A DNA stretch of 64,000 nt. Origin: Liolophura sinensis. Taxonomy: Eukaryota; Mollusca; Polyplacophora; Chitonida; Chitonidae. Made by a program: the position numbers and the translations under genes. Each line of letters starts with the position of its first letter. Position 1 is the first letter of the stretch. The DNA is taken from assembly GCF_032854445.1 (NCBI RefSeq), contig NC_088297.1, positions 19,605,127-19,669,126 of the forward strand. The letters run 5' to 3'. Under the pieces are notes generated by a model, which did no database searches, was not told the DNA's origin, and saw only the letters and a program-made list of their open reading frames with translations. Positions 24,501 through 36,855 of the stretch are shown one piece after another.

Positions 24501-25012
24501 TCAAATCTTAAAGGAAGGAGTTGTGACACCAGTCTGGAGTTTAGTAATGCGTTCTTGGAATGCGGTATGGCTTTTAGAGAACACGAGTCCATTCATCAGA
24601 GAGTGCGGATAGTCCTGTAACTTCAAGTAATGGTCCAGCTTTGATCGGACTTGACGGAACGAATCCACAGTGTAGTTCCCCCCGGAGACCTTTCTAACCT
24701 CTCGAAAATATTCTTCCAAATAGACGTCGAGTTCCTGGGCCGGGATCTCCTCGATTTTGCGGTGGTCCTTGTACTTAGACTTCGCCAGCCATCGCTCGAA
24801 GGCGGACACAGCGCCAACGATGTACTTGCAGGTGGATTCCGCGGTGCTGTGCTTCCTCATATTTTTCATCAGCTCTTCCTTCCTCTTTTTCTCGGCGATC
24901 GACATTGACACGATCTGTGACTGAGTCTGCATGAAGCTATCCGAGTCGATGTGCCGAGTAGAACCGACTTGCAAGACGCACTTGGCCAATTCGTCATCGC
25001 TGATCGGGTCCA
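24501..25012 (-). CDS. Variable terminal exon V17 (core-binding domain)
   Basis: Acceptor TTTGATGTTGCAG|TG, phase 1, 170 residues. The linker contains a charged, probably helical stretch (IAEKKRKEELMKNMRK, 39-54). Then come VGAVSAFERWLAK (66-78), IPAQELDVYLEEYF, GGNYTVDSFRQVRSKLDHYL, QDYPHSLMN and a tail TGVTTPSFKI. IPAQEL lacks the second Pro. It is flanked on both sides by repeats: a 63-bp minisatellite upstream and a SINE starting six bases after the stop. Confidence 0.87.
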
Positions 25013-25040
25013 CTGCAACATCAAAGACAAGCCAGAGTCA

Positions 25041-25402
25041 CTCATTATAGACCTTTCCGACCTGTGAATCAGAACACCTACTGGACCAACAAAAAACGAT
25101 AGTGTTCATAATAGACTTTTCCGACCTGTGAATCAAAACACCTATTGGACCAATGAAAACGATAGTGTTCATAATAGGCCTTTCAAACCTATTATTCAAA
25201 ACTATTGGACCAATAAAAACGATAGTGTTCATAGTAGGCCTCTCAAGCCTATGAATCAAAACACATCCTGGACTAATAAAAACGACACTGTTTATTGTAG
25301 GCCTTTCCAACCTATGAATCAAAACACCTAATGACAAGAAAAATACGGTGTATATAATAGACATTTCCGACGGGTGAATTAAAAAACCCTATTGGACCAA
25401 TA
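25041..25402. repeat. Minisatellite, unit about 63 bp, nearly six copies
   Basis: Each unit carries CCTATGAATCAAAACACCT, then a TGGACCAAT block and AACGATAGTGTTCATAATAG. The first unit begins about 30 bp upstream of the V17 acceptor, so the repeat occupies the region where the branch point of that intron should lie. Confidence 0.93.
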
Positions 25403-27154
25403 CCGGATGCGACAACCGAGCATGTCTCCCGGATTCATGCCTACAAGTGTCTATTCACTTGCTCTTTAACGCCATAATTTTTTTCGTAGAATGATGGTGG
25501 TAAATTTGAAGACAAAATGTCATGTGTAAACCAACGATTTTTGGCAAGTTTTCGAGCATTCATTATTTGTTAGGTTTGAAGGTTTTATCGCATTACTAAC
25601 AGGCGAGTCACATGTCTACACTGGAGAAGACTCCCAAGGCACTCCACAATCACATTCGTCACAACTAAATGTATAAAATGGAAAAACGGACTACCAACAA
25701 AGGGACTGCACTCTGCTAGGCACTACAATGAAGTAATGGACATCTATGTATTTTTGTCCTGATTGACAACGGTTAAGCATCGCTTAACATTAATAATATG
25801 TCCAGGTCTGGATCACAAACAAAACGTAATGGATTGATGCTTGATCCAACTAAGGACAAATCGAGTACAAAACTTAATACAAATATGTGCATAACTTTTT
25901 TCGTTAAAGCTGCTCGAAAAGAAAATTATAAAGAGACACGCACACACACACAAAAAGACATATCCTGCTTGTCCGAGGTAAATACATGTACCACAATAAG
26001 AAATCTAATCCGGCAAGGCGGATACAACGGAAATAATAGCCCGCGGCTTCTTAGACAAATATCCCACTGTCTCTGACGACGCCGAGAACCAGATTACAAC
26101 GCTTTGGCATTAGTCTCCACCAAGCCTCCACCCATAACTGTGTAAAATACACACGCGTACAGTGTGAATCTAAGCGTCAAGTCGGACATTCGCATGTTCC
26201 CCTCCAAAATGTCTGGCGACAACACTGCTATCCTCCTATCAGGCTGATGCTTGGGGATTCCATGTACATCAACGAAGCCAGTCTTTTGTGGGAGATTTAG
26301 GTGATTCGGTTTCCGGTACTAAGGGTATGCAAAAACAAATCCGATACGTTGAGAAGGTACAGAATACACCTGATGGCGTCTTTTATTCATGTTTTAAATC
26401 TGGATTTTAATCTCTAGTACCTCCAACACACAGTGAGGAAATCTGTCCTAAAACGGATCTGAAATATATTATCCGATAACATGACTAGGAAATGACCGTC
26501 AAGTATAGGCGCCAGAATTCATTCTGCAAAACGGACAAATTCCACGTATGTACATATTTCTGGATTTTCATCGTAATTCCATGTATGGAATCAACGAAAT
26601 ACATTTTTAGTAAACTTGAAAGATTTAACAAAAATGGATTACACGTAAACCATGTCCATTATAGTCATGCAATAGCTTATAGTCAGGTAACTGCATATGT
26701 AATTCATTAATGATGATAATTACAGTGATAATGAAAGCGGTTAGATGTCTACAGTGTTACTTATGACAGGGAAATATCATTTTTCAGCATAACATGTATA
26801 TATCAAAATAAAAACATACAATATCAAAATAGAAGAAAAAAATTCAGCGTCATCATTAAAACGGCGAAAGGAATATAATTTTTATTATATTAAAAATAAA
26901 CAGGAAGGTGTATTAAAGCTGCAGTCACTTCTTGTAAAGCTTTCGTAAAGGTCAAAAGTGCCTTAAAAATCTATACACTTATTGGTATTTAACGTGATGA
27001 TATAGCTTTTTTTTTTAGGCAAAGTGGTAAACTCAACCTATGGCCATCGATCAGGGAAAAAGTTCTATTCCCACTGCGAAGATAACATCTTTATAATACT
27101 ACATGTATAATGAGGTGGAACTTTGCACAAAGTATTTATTTTATTATTTTTTTT
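25403..27154 (-). other. Spacer upstream of V17
   Basis: About 1.75 kb, AT-rich. I see nothing recognisable on either strand. Confidence 0.35.
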
Positions 27155-27250
27155 TATTATTTATTTGCTTGGTGTTTTACGCCATACGGCGGCCAGCATT
27201 ATGGTCGGCGGAGTCCTGGGGAAACGATCAGCAGGTTGCTGGTGGACACT
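27155..27250 (-). repeat. V-SINE-like 3' fragment
   Basis: The + strand carries GGTGTTTTACGCCATACGGC and GGCCAGCATTATGGTC, the reverse complement of the conserved SINE 3' half. About 95 bp remain. Confidence 0.75.
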
Positions 27251-28147
27251 TCAGTATGTATATTTTCCTATATGTTAATTATCTTTTACCTCAGTCTCTA
27301 TTAACAGTTTTACATTTCGAATCCTGTTCATGACGGATTCTTACATATCGACATCTTTAGAAATGATATCGACAGAGTTAATGAAATCACATCTCACAAA
27401 TGAACGCCTTAAAACAATGAACTATCCGGGAAACAGCTCCCCTATAACAAGGTATTCAGAGAACAATGGTAGTTCGCCTAACTCACCATTTCATAAGGCT
27501 GCATAATGTTCAAGTGAGAACCCGTTATAGAAGAGTTTGAAGAAAGCTTAACCTTCAATCCATGTTCCATGTATGAGAGTCCATTGTGCAAGAGCCCCCT
27601 ACACTCTCCACCCTCTCACAATAGCTCTCCTTACTGTGTACAGGCGTGCTAAAAACAATCAAACGTAAAGAAAACTGTAAAGACATTACACGGAAATGCC
27701 ATTCACCAACCAGACTGTTTACTATGCCATATGTCACTGACGAAACACACAGTGCAGGACCAAATTTGATGACGTACAAGTCCATATTCACGTCAAAGTT
27801 CGAAATCGCTATGACGCATACTTATTTTGAGTCAAAGAATACTAAAAATAAAGAAGTCTTTTTTTTTGGATGCAGTTTTCAACTGTCTTTCAACTGACGC
27901 TTACAATCTTTCAGCGCTGAAGTTGCAGAAGTTGCTGCAGGAAGGGTGCAGCAAATGCCCTACCAATTAAGGACCACAGTACTACAGTTTACCGTGCATG
28001 TAATGATTGACAATTCGACACGTGAGTTGCACATTGTCTTGCACAGTAATCACACTGGAAGTGGTTAAAACTGGACAGGTTTCCGATGGAACACGTCCGG
28101 ACTCCCTAGAACACAGATACGACATAAAGAGGTGTTCGCGGGAATCC

Positions 28148-28578
28148 TCAAAGGAGTCTGGCTTTCCTTTGCCTGTAGACCATCTGGCTAGTTCGGAACT
28201 CCGAAGAGTTCACGATCGAACACGGATAATTTTCACTCTTCAGAAACACGTCTATCTTGGAGCGCATCATCTTCAGAGAGCTTCCCGTGTACTGCTCTCC
28301 GTCCGGTTTCTTCACTGTGTCATAAAACAGCTGCAGATAAAAATCCAACCTCTCAGGAGGTATCTCTTCTATGTTCCGGTGATCGTCCAAATCCGACTCC
28401 CAAAGCCACTGCTCAAATGTGCCTACCGAAGACACGACATGCCGAATGGTGGACTCTGAGAGTTGGTAGCCCTTGGAATTCAAAGCAGAGACGACTCGTT
28501 GACGACGACTCTGGCTGGCCAGTTTGGGTCCCAGGCTGTGTCGAGATAGCGCGGGGGCTGTCGTGGCGCCGATCCAGT
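28148..28578 (-). CDS. Variable terminal exon V16 (core-binding domain)
   Basis: Acceptor GTTTTCTTTGCCAG|AC, phase 1, 143 residues. The linker is short with SRRQRVV (24-30). VSSVGTFEQWLW (49-60) has Gln for Arg. Then come IPPERLDFYLQLFY, LKMMRSKIDVFL, ENYPCSIVNS and SQMVYRQRKARLL with the stop immediately after. LFYDTVKKPDGEQY keeps the KKP-G turn seen in V1 and V8. Confidence 0.87.
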
Positions 28579-30574
28579 CTGGCAAAGAAAACAAATCCGT
28601 GTATCCAATTTGTCGGGATATTTTTTAAGTCAGTCCAAGAGGGCGGGCAATAAAAACGTTATTGATATAAAATTAATGTATCGGAAAAGGCATGCTTCTA
28701 TTCAGTTGAAAGCAATAAGTATGACTACCATAATACTAAAGATCTTGGTTGTTTAAATAAATTTCAGTAACTGCAACACTACCATATTAACATGGTATAT
28801 TTATTTATTTATTTGATTAACACTGATACCTACTCCACACCATATAGTATAACACCAATGTACTCATGCAATAGCTTCTGCATTCGGCATTGCTTACAGC
28901 ACGAAAATGTCTGACTATAGGACAAATCAATAGGAAGACAAAACAGTTACAGCTGTACGTCTAGCCGAACATTTTTTTCAGCGATTATAATAAGTAATAA
29001 TGTCGACGGCAATGTAAATTACTGTTGTGTCAAAACCCATCTCGAAGGAGCTTCCCTCTACGTAAGATTTCATATTTTCCATCCTTATCGTTTCATTAAA
29101 GGGCGTATAAATGCATAACAGACGAATAATTTTCTTGTATGTTGCTATACTTTACAGACACATGACGGGGTTATCGCAAGGTTACATGTGCTGTAAGTTT
29201 CCCAGAGTACACAAAGGGCCATGTTTCAAATCTAAATCAAATGTTTGTAATGTGTTGGTGCCTGGGAGTAGAGGCTTCGATAAAATCTGTATGCTTGGGT
29301 TTTCACACGCTACATTAATTCTGGTCATGATATGACGACAAGGAGTAGTTAACTGTGCTGTACACATACACTATGTCTTCTAGTGGCAGGGCGATTCCAT
29401 GTCGTCAAAGTGCTGCTGCCATTGAAGTATCATGTCGAGGACATCGGACATGAACACTCACCTCAGTAGCATTATATTGACGCCGGGCCAACCAATCCTG
29501 TTTCCCTGCTCTGACCTCCTAGCGCCGAGCGTCAAGCGAAAAAGCAACAAGTACTATTAAGAGTGCTAGCATGGTAAGACCAGATCTGGGTTTGATCCCA
29601 GTTCTCTCGACTACGAGGACAAAAGGTTTATGTGTCATAAAATTATGGACGCACAGAGTTTGTCAGTAGACTACTACCGGCGATGCTCTAAAACTAGCTA
29701 ATAAAAGAGGAGCGCTAAAGCCCACACATTCTATCTAGGAAAAATAGTCTGGAACTGCGTTTTCAGTCTGCATTGTCAGTTTTCTTTTTTTATTACATGG
29801 AGGTCTTATTTTCAAGGGCGAAGGAGAATATATCCTAATCGTCACAATGTCGATGTAACGTAATACAATAATGAATTAATCGCTCATTCGTTACACGGAG
29901 GGCGTCTTTGGGACAAGCAACAATCAGATCGCTTTTTCTGCGTGGCCCAGAAATGAAATTCAAATTTTCTTGTTGATCTTTGAAGCTGACCACCGCCGAT
30001 GTCTTGCACTAGAAGTTATGAATATAAACAAGAAATACCCTAGGTATTTGAACATGAAATGTTATATTTCAGTAATATACTGTAAAATGGTAAATAAGAC
30101 AGGTTGTGAATGTAATGTACACAAATGTCGTAAGAAGCAGGGAAACATCTGGTATAAAATGCACAACGTTTAAATAAAAAACAATTTTCATTCGAGATGA
30201 ATACAACCCTAGAACATCTATATTTTAACGGTTCATAAATATTAGAATTACATACTTGAAACGACATGGTTGCATGGGACATTAAACCCTTCTCACAATA
30301 AAGGCAAACCAGATTCAAGAAAGGTGGCTGTGTACTTGCCAGTCTAGAATGTATACCTTGAATGAAAAACTTACAGGGCATCAGCCCGTATTATCTAACA
30401 TACTGACTGGATACTCTCAAACCATCAGTAGTCTTCATTAGCACTTATTACGCCAAGATATGGTCTTCCAATGAAATAACATTGTACCGAAACACAATCC
30501 AACATATTATCAGATCCCCTTATTATAAGCTTGTTAACTTTTGGTTTGTATAGTTTTAAGCGTCCTACCAATAA
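28579..30574 (-). other. Spacer between V15 and V16
   Basis: About 2 kb. A stretch at roughly 29515-29640 has a B-box-like GGTTTGATCCC preceded by a possible degraded tRNA-like head. It may be an old SINE but is too diverged to assign. Confidence 0.35.
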
Positions 30575-30624
30575 ACTTATTTACTTGTTTGGTTGGTGTT
30601 TTACGCCGTACTCAAGAATATTTG
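30575..30624 (-). repeat. V-SINE-like 3' fragment
   Basis: The sequence GGTGTTTTACGCCGTACTCA on the + strand is the reverse complement of the conserved 3' domain of the SINE at 8131-8370. Only about 50 bp remain. Confidence 0.7.
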
Positions 30625-30986
30625 TTACCAATAAAAACTAATTACGTAATGCTAGTGGGCTCGAGGCAAACACGTATGTTTACATAAGGAATACGGTGAA
30701 TCAGCAATAAAAAATAAAACCTTTGTCGATAATGAGTTCAAAATGGAAGATATGAATTAGGTTTAACAATTTGCACCAAAACCAACTTTTTTCACATCAT
30801 ACAGACATAACAGAATGCACATCGCTTTGATGTTAACTCTTTTTTATGGGATAAAAACTCTTGATATTTTCATACAAGGGCGGTGAATGCATTTGTCCAG
30901 TACGATTCAAGACTCCCGATTAAGTCTTGTGAAAAAACAAAAAGGTTTCCTCTCAAGTGCAGACATAACCCACGCAGTGTCATGGC

Positions 30987-31396
30987 CTACAACAAGGAAG
31001 ACCTTCTCTGTTTAAACGCCTGCTGACTGCCGGAAAATAGACTTGACGACGTGATTGAGTGAGGGTAGCCCCGATCTTTTAGCATGCGTATCAAACGTGA
31101 CCGAATGTTTCTGAACGATTCAGCGTTATAATCCCCTCCCCCAGGTTTTCTGACCGTGCGGAAAAACGTGGTCAGGTAAGCATCCAGATCTGGAGGTGGT
31201 AGTTCCTGGCAGTGACGTTGTTCCTGGGGGTAGTGCTTCATTAACCAGCGTTCGAACATCAAGGTGCCGTGGCCGGAATTCGCGGAAAACCTTCTGTCAC
31301 GAGAGGGACCCAGCCGGGACAAGTCGGAAGGGCTCGGCGCCCTCTGGTGGCCAACATAATCAACATCGTTCTGGTTCATTCTCCAGTCCAAGGCCA
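30987..31396 (-). CDS. Variable terminal exon V15 (shortest copy)
   Basis: Acceptor TTTTCTTACTATAG|TG, phase 1, 136 residues. The linker is short and the helix before FERWLM (48-53) is replaced by Gly/Ser residues (SANSGHGTL), so the usual T-x-x-x-IVAAV segment is missing. The remainder is intact: LPPPDLDAYLTTFF, GGGDYNAESFRNIRSRL, RGYPHSITSS and SQQAFKQRRSSLL with the stop directly after. TATAG is the least usual acceptor in the set. Function of the shortened form is uncertain. Confidence 0.82.
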
Positions 31397-32456
31397 CTAT
31401 AGTAAGAAAACAAAAGAACCAACTTACAATGGATACACAAATCCAAAATGGTTGTCTTTTGTATTTCAAAAAGAAACCTTGACGAAGCGGATTTAGTTGA
31501 TCCCAAACTATTGCGACGTATTGTCTATGCAAAACCTAAAGCTACTGTGCATTTCTGGGACATGAATGTCCACTTAAGACAAATGACACAGATGCATACA
31601 TCGTCTGTGTGCATACAAGTACACGCACGTTGCATTTAATATGCAAGTCTTAAAGCGTTGTAACCATATCTTCACCCCTCCCCACCTCGGTCACATTATT
31701 TCAGAGTCATAATGTACAAGACCGGAAACCGAGTGGCGATAATGCAAAACTAGCGGGATTTCATTAACTGAATGAGTATCTAAAATATCCAAAAGCCAGA
31801 TTAAAATAGCCCTATATCTGATAAACGATACAAAAGACTACTGCGTTTCAAAGCTGATGGGGTAAGGATTATTTCATAGTTTGCACTGTGAGCACATAGA
31901 TGTTCGATTTGTCAATGTGGTGGACCTCAGATGAACAGTTACATCAGTGTATGCCCATTTCATACTGTACATTGTACTGGTTTACATAATATCCATCGGT
32001 GGCATTCAAAAATTATAAAAAAATAATTTGCAGCTTGCTATAAGGATGTGTCACACCAGTGACGTGGCCGGCTACACTGTGCTACTATCTATACTGAGAC
32101 AAGAAATCCCACAAACCAGATAATCGTGATGAAATATATATTCTGCATAGTATCCTAAACAAGAAATGAAACATTAGGCAGTTGGTAAAACACAGGCATA
32201 TAAAGTAAAAGGTAAATTATAAAGAAAAATACGAAAGATGACAGTTAAAACACTAGCACCAGTGCGTGCTCATGGTAAAAAAAAAATCGTAAGTACACAT
32301 TAAAACCTCCACATCAGATCGGTTAGAGAAAACTATTGTCCGGTAAGGCAGAAATGACATAAAAGCAAATTCAGGTGACAGCTACAGAAATGCTTGAGGT
32401 CATGGTCAGGGAGCACTTTGCACGTCAATGATCCAAATATAATGGCTTTTAACGTT

Positions 32457-32462
32457 TTTATT
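32457..32462 (-). terminator. Poly(A) signal AATAAA for V14
   Basis: AATAAA on the minus strand about 27 nt after the V14 stop, the best-placed signal in the array. It supports this exon being terminal. Confidence 0.5.
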
Positions 32463-32488
32463 TCACAAGGATAAAACCAGTTCAATTA

Positions 32489-33027
32489 TCATCCACTTCC
32501 AATACTTTGATTAGTGGACAACTTCTGCATTTTTCGACCTACAAGGGTTGCTTTTCGAAGACGAAATGCGGCTTGGCTCTGAGCGAATATGGAAGAGCTG
32601 GTGATGGAATGTGGATAGTTCCAGTCCTTAAGGTAGCTGTCTAGTCTCGACCGGTGCGCACTGTAGGACTCCGGACTGTAATCCTGGCCGTGTCGACTCG
32701 TCACAGTAGTGAAGTACTCCACAAGGTACCTGTCCAACTCCACGGGAGGAATCTCGTACATTTCCCTTTGGTCACCTGGGCATCGTGCCAGAAACCAGCG
32801 CTCGAAAACACTGACGGCCCCAACAATGTCGTTAATGGTAGAGCGTGGTTTCTCGCCTGACATCAGTAAATGACGTCGCCTATCGTTTCTTCGCTTCAGC
32901 CCCATGATAGAAGAGCTTTGCGCCAACAACTGCTGCTGGGTTACTTGTGGGGGCCGTTGTTTGGGACGGGCTGTATCCTTACCACGGTCCTCTGGTCCAG
33001 AGCCATCTGCCTGACCTTCAGTTGTCA
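32489..33027 (-). CDS. Variable terminal exon V14 (core-binding domain)
   Basis: Acceptor CTTTTATTACCAG|TG, phase 1, 179 residues. The first 40 residues are Gln/Pro-rich, followed by KRRNDRRRH. The domain is VGAVSVFERWFL (69-80), IPPVELDRYLVEYF, VTSRHGQDYSPESY, HRSRLDSYL, WNYPHSITSS and AQSQAAFRLRKATL. HR-S replaces the usual LR-S before the third helix. The tail of about 20 residues is basic, then Gly/Ser. Confidence 0.88.
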
Positions 33028-34890
33028 CTGGTAATAAAAGCCCAGAATGAAAAACTAGCGCAAAAATGTTATGGAGAAATTGGCTTGCACCAGTCACGTG
33101 TAAGTAATTCCAATTAACATCACTATTTATCATTTTTCTTAACCTAATTATGTCAAAGTCATGGTTATAAAGGGGTGTAATTTGCTGCTATTTAAGCATT
33201 TACATGAACAGTCAGAATAAAACCCTAACTTAGGTAAACTGACATGCGGCGGCATTTCACTGGTAACGTGTGGCCATTTGCTAAGTATCGTCGCTGCTTT
33301 GGCTTTACTCCTTATGATGTAAAGTCTTTAATTTTATAGCAGGAACATCAAGCGCTATACCGGAAGATCAACAGGGAAAAGTTAGTAAAAACAGAAGTCA
33401 CTAGTGACAAGAGTAGCCTTTGGTAACATGGCACTGACCATACTCCACTTTTTCTTCTTTTATTTACGTATGTTTTTTTTTCATGCCAACGTTTTAATAG
33501 CTAATATTATCTCGATATTCACACAATTATTTTGGCGTTTCCGATTCATATCAACATAAACAGGAGGCCACTAACCCCAAAAGCAGCAATAAAATGGGTT
33601 GTGCTGCAGTCAACGCTTTGGCGAGAATCTCTGGAGGTAATACATGTAGGTTTCAGGTATATATATTATTTACTATTGTGCAGTCAAAACTGACGTCATA
33701 GGTACATTTACTTCGATTAGCACACCTAGTAAAAGCGTATCATTATTGCAAACCTCTAATGTAACCCAGCCCATGCATGGCATTATATAAATTTAAGATC
33801 TTTATTAGTAACACTTGCAGAATGCTTCACATATAGACAATTTTACCCTGTAAAGCGTATGTGGTACAAAAAGGAAATGCGTGCAACTAATTACGTTTTT
33901 GTTGTTGTTGTTGTTGTTGTATTGGTGTCTAAAAGCTGTTCCCTTCACGTTTTAGGAGTGAGCTAGGATAATGATGCGAGTGTTAGGTTTATGGGCGGAG
34001 GAAACCGGAGTGCCCACAGGAAACCACCGATCTTAATACTCGCCAGAGTAATTAAATCATTATGGCTTCACACTATATATGGCAAGTCACGCGGCATTAA
34101 ACGGGGTATACGCCTACTGCCTGCAGCAACCAGAGAGAAAGCATTTTAGGCGGAACAAATCTACCCCGCCGTTTCACTGACTGATCCACTACTTATACCT
34201 TCAAAATCGAAAGAACATTACATTTCTACAGATAAAAGTACTAATCCCACGAGTCCGTAATGGTTGGACGTATTTTGAACACTTGCACATAGGAAAAAGG
34301 GAACAACAGATAGTTATAATCAATAGGAAATGTGGAAGTAAGTTATCGAGGAGATATTCGCATTTTCTCTGTTTTGTAACTTATCACGTCCGCAAACCAA
34401 GCTCGTCAAACTGTTGTGAATATTAGATTACTTCGTGAATGTGTTACCGATTTTTCTGATTTTGTCATCAATACCCATCACCAAACAACATGCTTTTTTC
34501 TTTTTTAATTTTTGGGAATACAAGCGTACATGTACACTCATGGTTCACAACAATAAATCCAAGACAATTAGTCTGTCTAAGCACGAATACAACACCAATG
34601 TAAGATGCCCGTTATTTATGACTCGACGCGTTTCCAAGACTATGCTGACTACTTATGATGTCCACGTTGTCGTTTCAAACTTCTGTGCCTGCTGTCAGCT
34701 TTGTATAGCGCCAACGACTGTGTATAACTTTTTGACAAGGGAAGTTTAGTTAACAAGTGATTATACTCAGTCAATAAATATCAATTACAGAATCTCCCCC
34801 AACTAGTTACTACATGGTCGGGTGGGCATTTTACACACAAGGAATTGTGATCAAGGCTTCTGCCCGGAAAACATAGTCGAGCACAGATGT
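33028..34890 (-). other. Spacer between V13 and V14
   Basis: About 1.9 kb. A short (GTT)n tract lies near 33900. Around 33950-34110 is a stretch reminiscent of a degraded SINE 3' half (GGAGGAAACCGGAG), not assignable with confidence. Confidence 0.35.
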
Positions 34891-35336
34891 TCACTTTGAA
34901 CTCTGCAGTACAAGTTTCTTTTTCAAGGAAAAGGCCCGTTGACTGTTAAGAAACAAGGGTGACTTTGTAATAGAACAAGGGTAGTTATTGTCTCTCAAGT
35001 AAGAATCCAGCCGCGTCCTGAGGTTCACAAAAGCTCTGGGAGTATAATCCGCTCCAGACCGACACTTTACGTTGGTAAAGAAGTCAACAAGATACGCGTC
35101 GAGCTCATCGGGTGGCACCTCGTACATTGCCCTGCGTACACTTCCGGGCTGGGACCACAGCCATCGCTCGAATGTGGCCACTGCTACGACGATACCACCG
35201 ATGGTTGTCGGTGGTTTGCCCTCCCGTTTGATGCGAGCCCTTCGTCTTTGGTTTTCGATCCGCGAAGAAGGAGTCCAAATGTTATCGGTCACCTCCGACT
35301 GTGCCTGATTTGGCCACCCAATACTGTACAGAGCAG
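34891..35336 (-). CDS. Variable terminal exon V13 (core-binding domain)
   Basis: Acceptor GTTCTTTCCTCAG|CT, phase 1, 148 residues. It is a compact copy: ENQRRRARIKREGKP (27-41), VAVATFERWLW (50-60), VPPDELDAYLVDFF, FVNLRTRLDSYL, NNYPCSITKS and NSQRAFSLKKKLVLQ, then a three-residue tail. It is the sister of V12. The acceptor-proximal sequence GGTTTGGTTCT is shared with V12 as well, so the duplicated unit included intron sequence. Confidence 0.88.
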
Positions 35337-36364
35337 CTGAGGAAAGAACCAAACCCAACTTTTAACACTTCAACGGATATGAGAAGCAAACACGAAGTGA
35401 TCTTATCCACAAAAGTAATGCATCATAAAGTAAACATAGTTCACTGCACGTAAAATTTATATCTATAGCTTAGAAGCCAGTATTCCCTATTCTTGTGGGA
35501 AGAACGACGGATCTTAGTTGCTTAGTGCCTTCGACTTTGGCCGATTTTTAAGTCTACAATTCATTGGTTTCGTTCCTTATTGCATGAAGCAGAAAACTGT
35601 AAACACTCAAATCGATGACGCTTAAGCTCCTGTCAAGAAGCAGTGACTATACTGCAATTGATGGTATCGCCTGTCTGTTGCTAATGGAGAACTGTGTACA
35701 GCATTTGATTTATTTCAGAGTATATTATTCACAGTATATTATTTCACAGGGTTATTTCACAGACTTAGGTAACTGGGCACATACGTACGTGAACCACACT
35801 GCCAGCTGTACCTAAAATTTATGAGTGTTACGTGACACTACCACATAGCCGCCGTGTAGAAGCCATTTTTGGGATCAACACAATGACAGGTGTTGCAAAG
35901 CTTACTTAACATATTAACCTCAACTGAAGATGTCTTAATTGTGAATCATACATTGGAAATTTCTCAAAATTCAAATCATTGGTAGATGTACAAAGCGATA
36001 AAGATTGCGCAAAATAAGGCATAACTCGTTAACAGAAATTTGTGCACCAGTAAAAACGCAACTCAATGATAGGACTTAAATGTCTAGATTCACTTGTGTA
36101 ATAACTTCGGCCAACATCAATACAAAAATATTATCGAAGAGAGCCGTTTTTCTCTCGTTTACAACCGTCCTCCAAGTTAGCGGAAACTATTTTATCTCGC
36201 CCTTCACTCATGAAGAGAAAAAAAAAACAAATACAACTTGTCTCTTTACCTCGAAAAGCATAAGGTGCATATATATGATGCTAATCAGAAGGATGCATCG
36301 ACACAACAATCAAATGTGGATGAAATGGATTTCAGGGAAAGAAATGAAGGAACAACGTATACCG

Positions 36365-36855
36365 TCACAATCCCAAACCGGAAGATAAAGGATAATGCAC
36401 TTTCGTCTTCAGTAAAAAACTCTTCCTTCTCCGAGCAAAAGCCCACCGACTCCGTGAGAAAAGCTCGGACTTAGTGATGGAACACGGGTAATCATTGTCC
36501 TTAAGGTAAGTATCCAGCCTTGTACGCAAGTTAACAAAGGAATTAGCACTATAGTCCGCGCCGGTACGACACTTTATCGTACTGAAGAAGTCAACGAGAT
36601 ACGAGTCGAGTTTGACCGGCGGAACTTCGTGCATCGCACAGCGCTCGGAACCATCCTGAGACCATAACCACCGTTCAAATACAGCTACGGCTCCGACGAT
36701 GTCGTCAATTGTTGTACGCGGTCTTCCCTCTTGTTTAACGCGAGATCGTCGCCTCTGATTTTCGCTGCGTGATGAACCCCACCAAACATTTGACCTAAGG
36801 TTCGTCGTTGGAAGCTGCAACATATTTGGCCACACTGCCCTTGGTGTCAATGTCT
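36365..36855 (-). CDS. Variable terminal exon V12 (core-binding domain)
   Basis: Acceptor GTTCTCTTCAACAG|AG, phase 1, 163 residues. ENQRRRSRVKQEGRPRTTI (32-50) leads to GAVAVFERWLW (55-65). V13 shares the ENQRRR lead, MHEVPP/MYEVPP, CR-x-GADY and FVNLRTRLD, making the two clear neighbours by duplication. VPPVKLDSYL has Lys at the usual acidic position. The tail is about 12 residues. Confidence 0.88.

Noticed and set aside
24631-24908. Opposite-strand frames within V17 and other V exons
   Set aside because: They are antisense shadows of the well-supported minus-strand exon frames.
33950-34110. Additional SINE
   Set aside because: Short motifs such as GGAGGAAACCGGAG are suggestive but neither promoter boxes nor a defined tail could be found.
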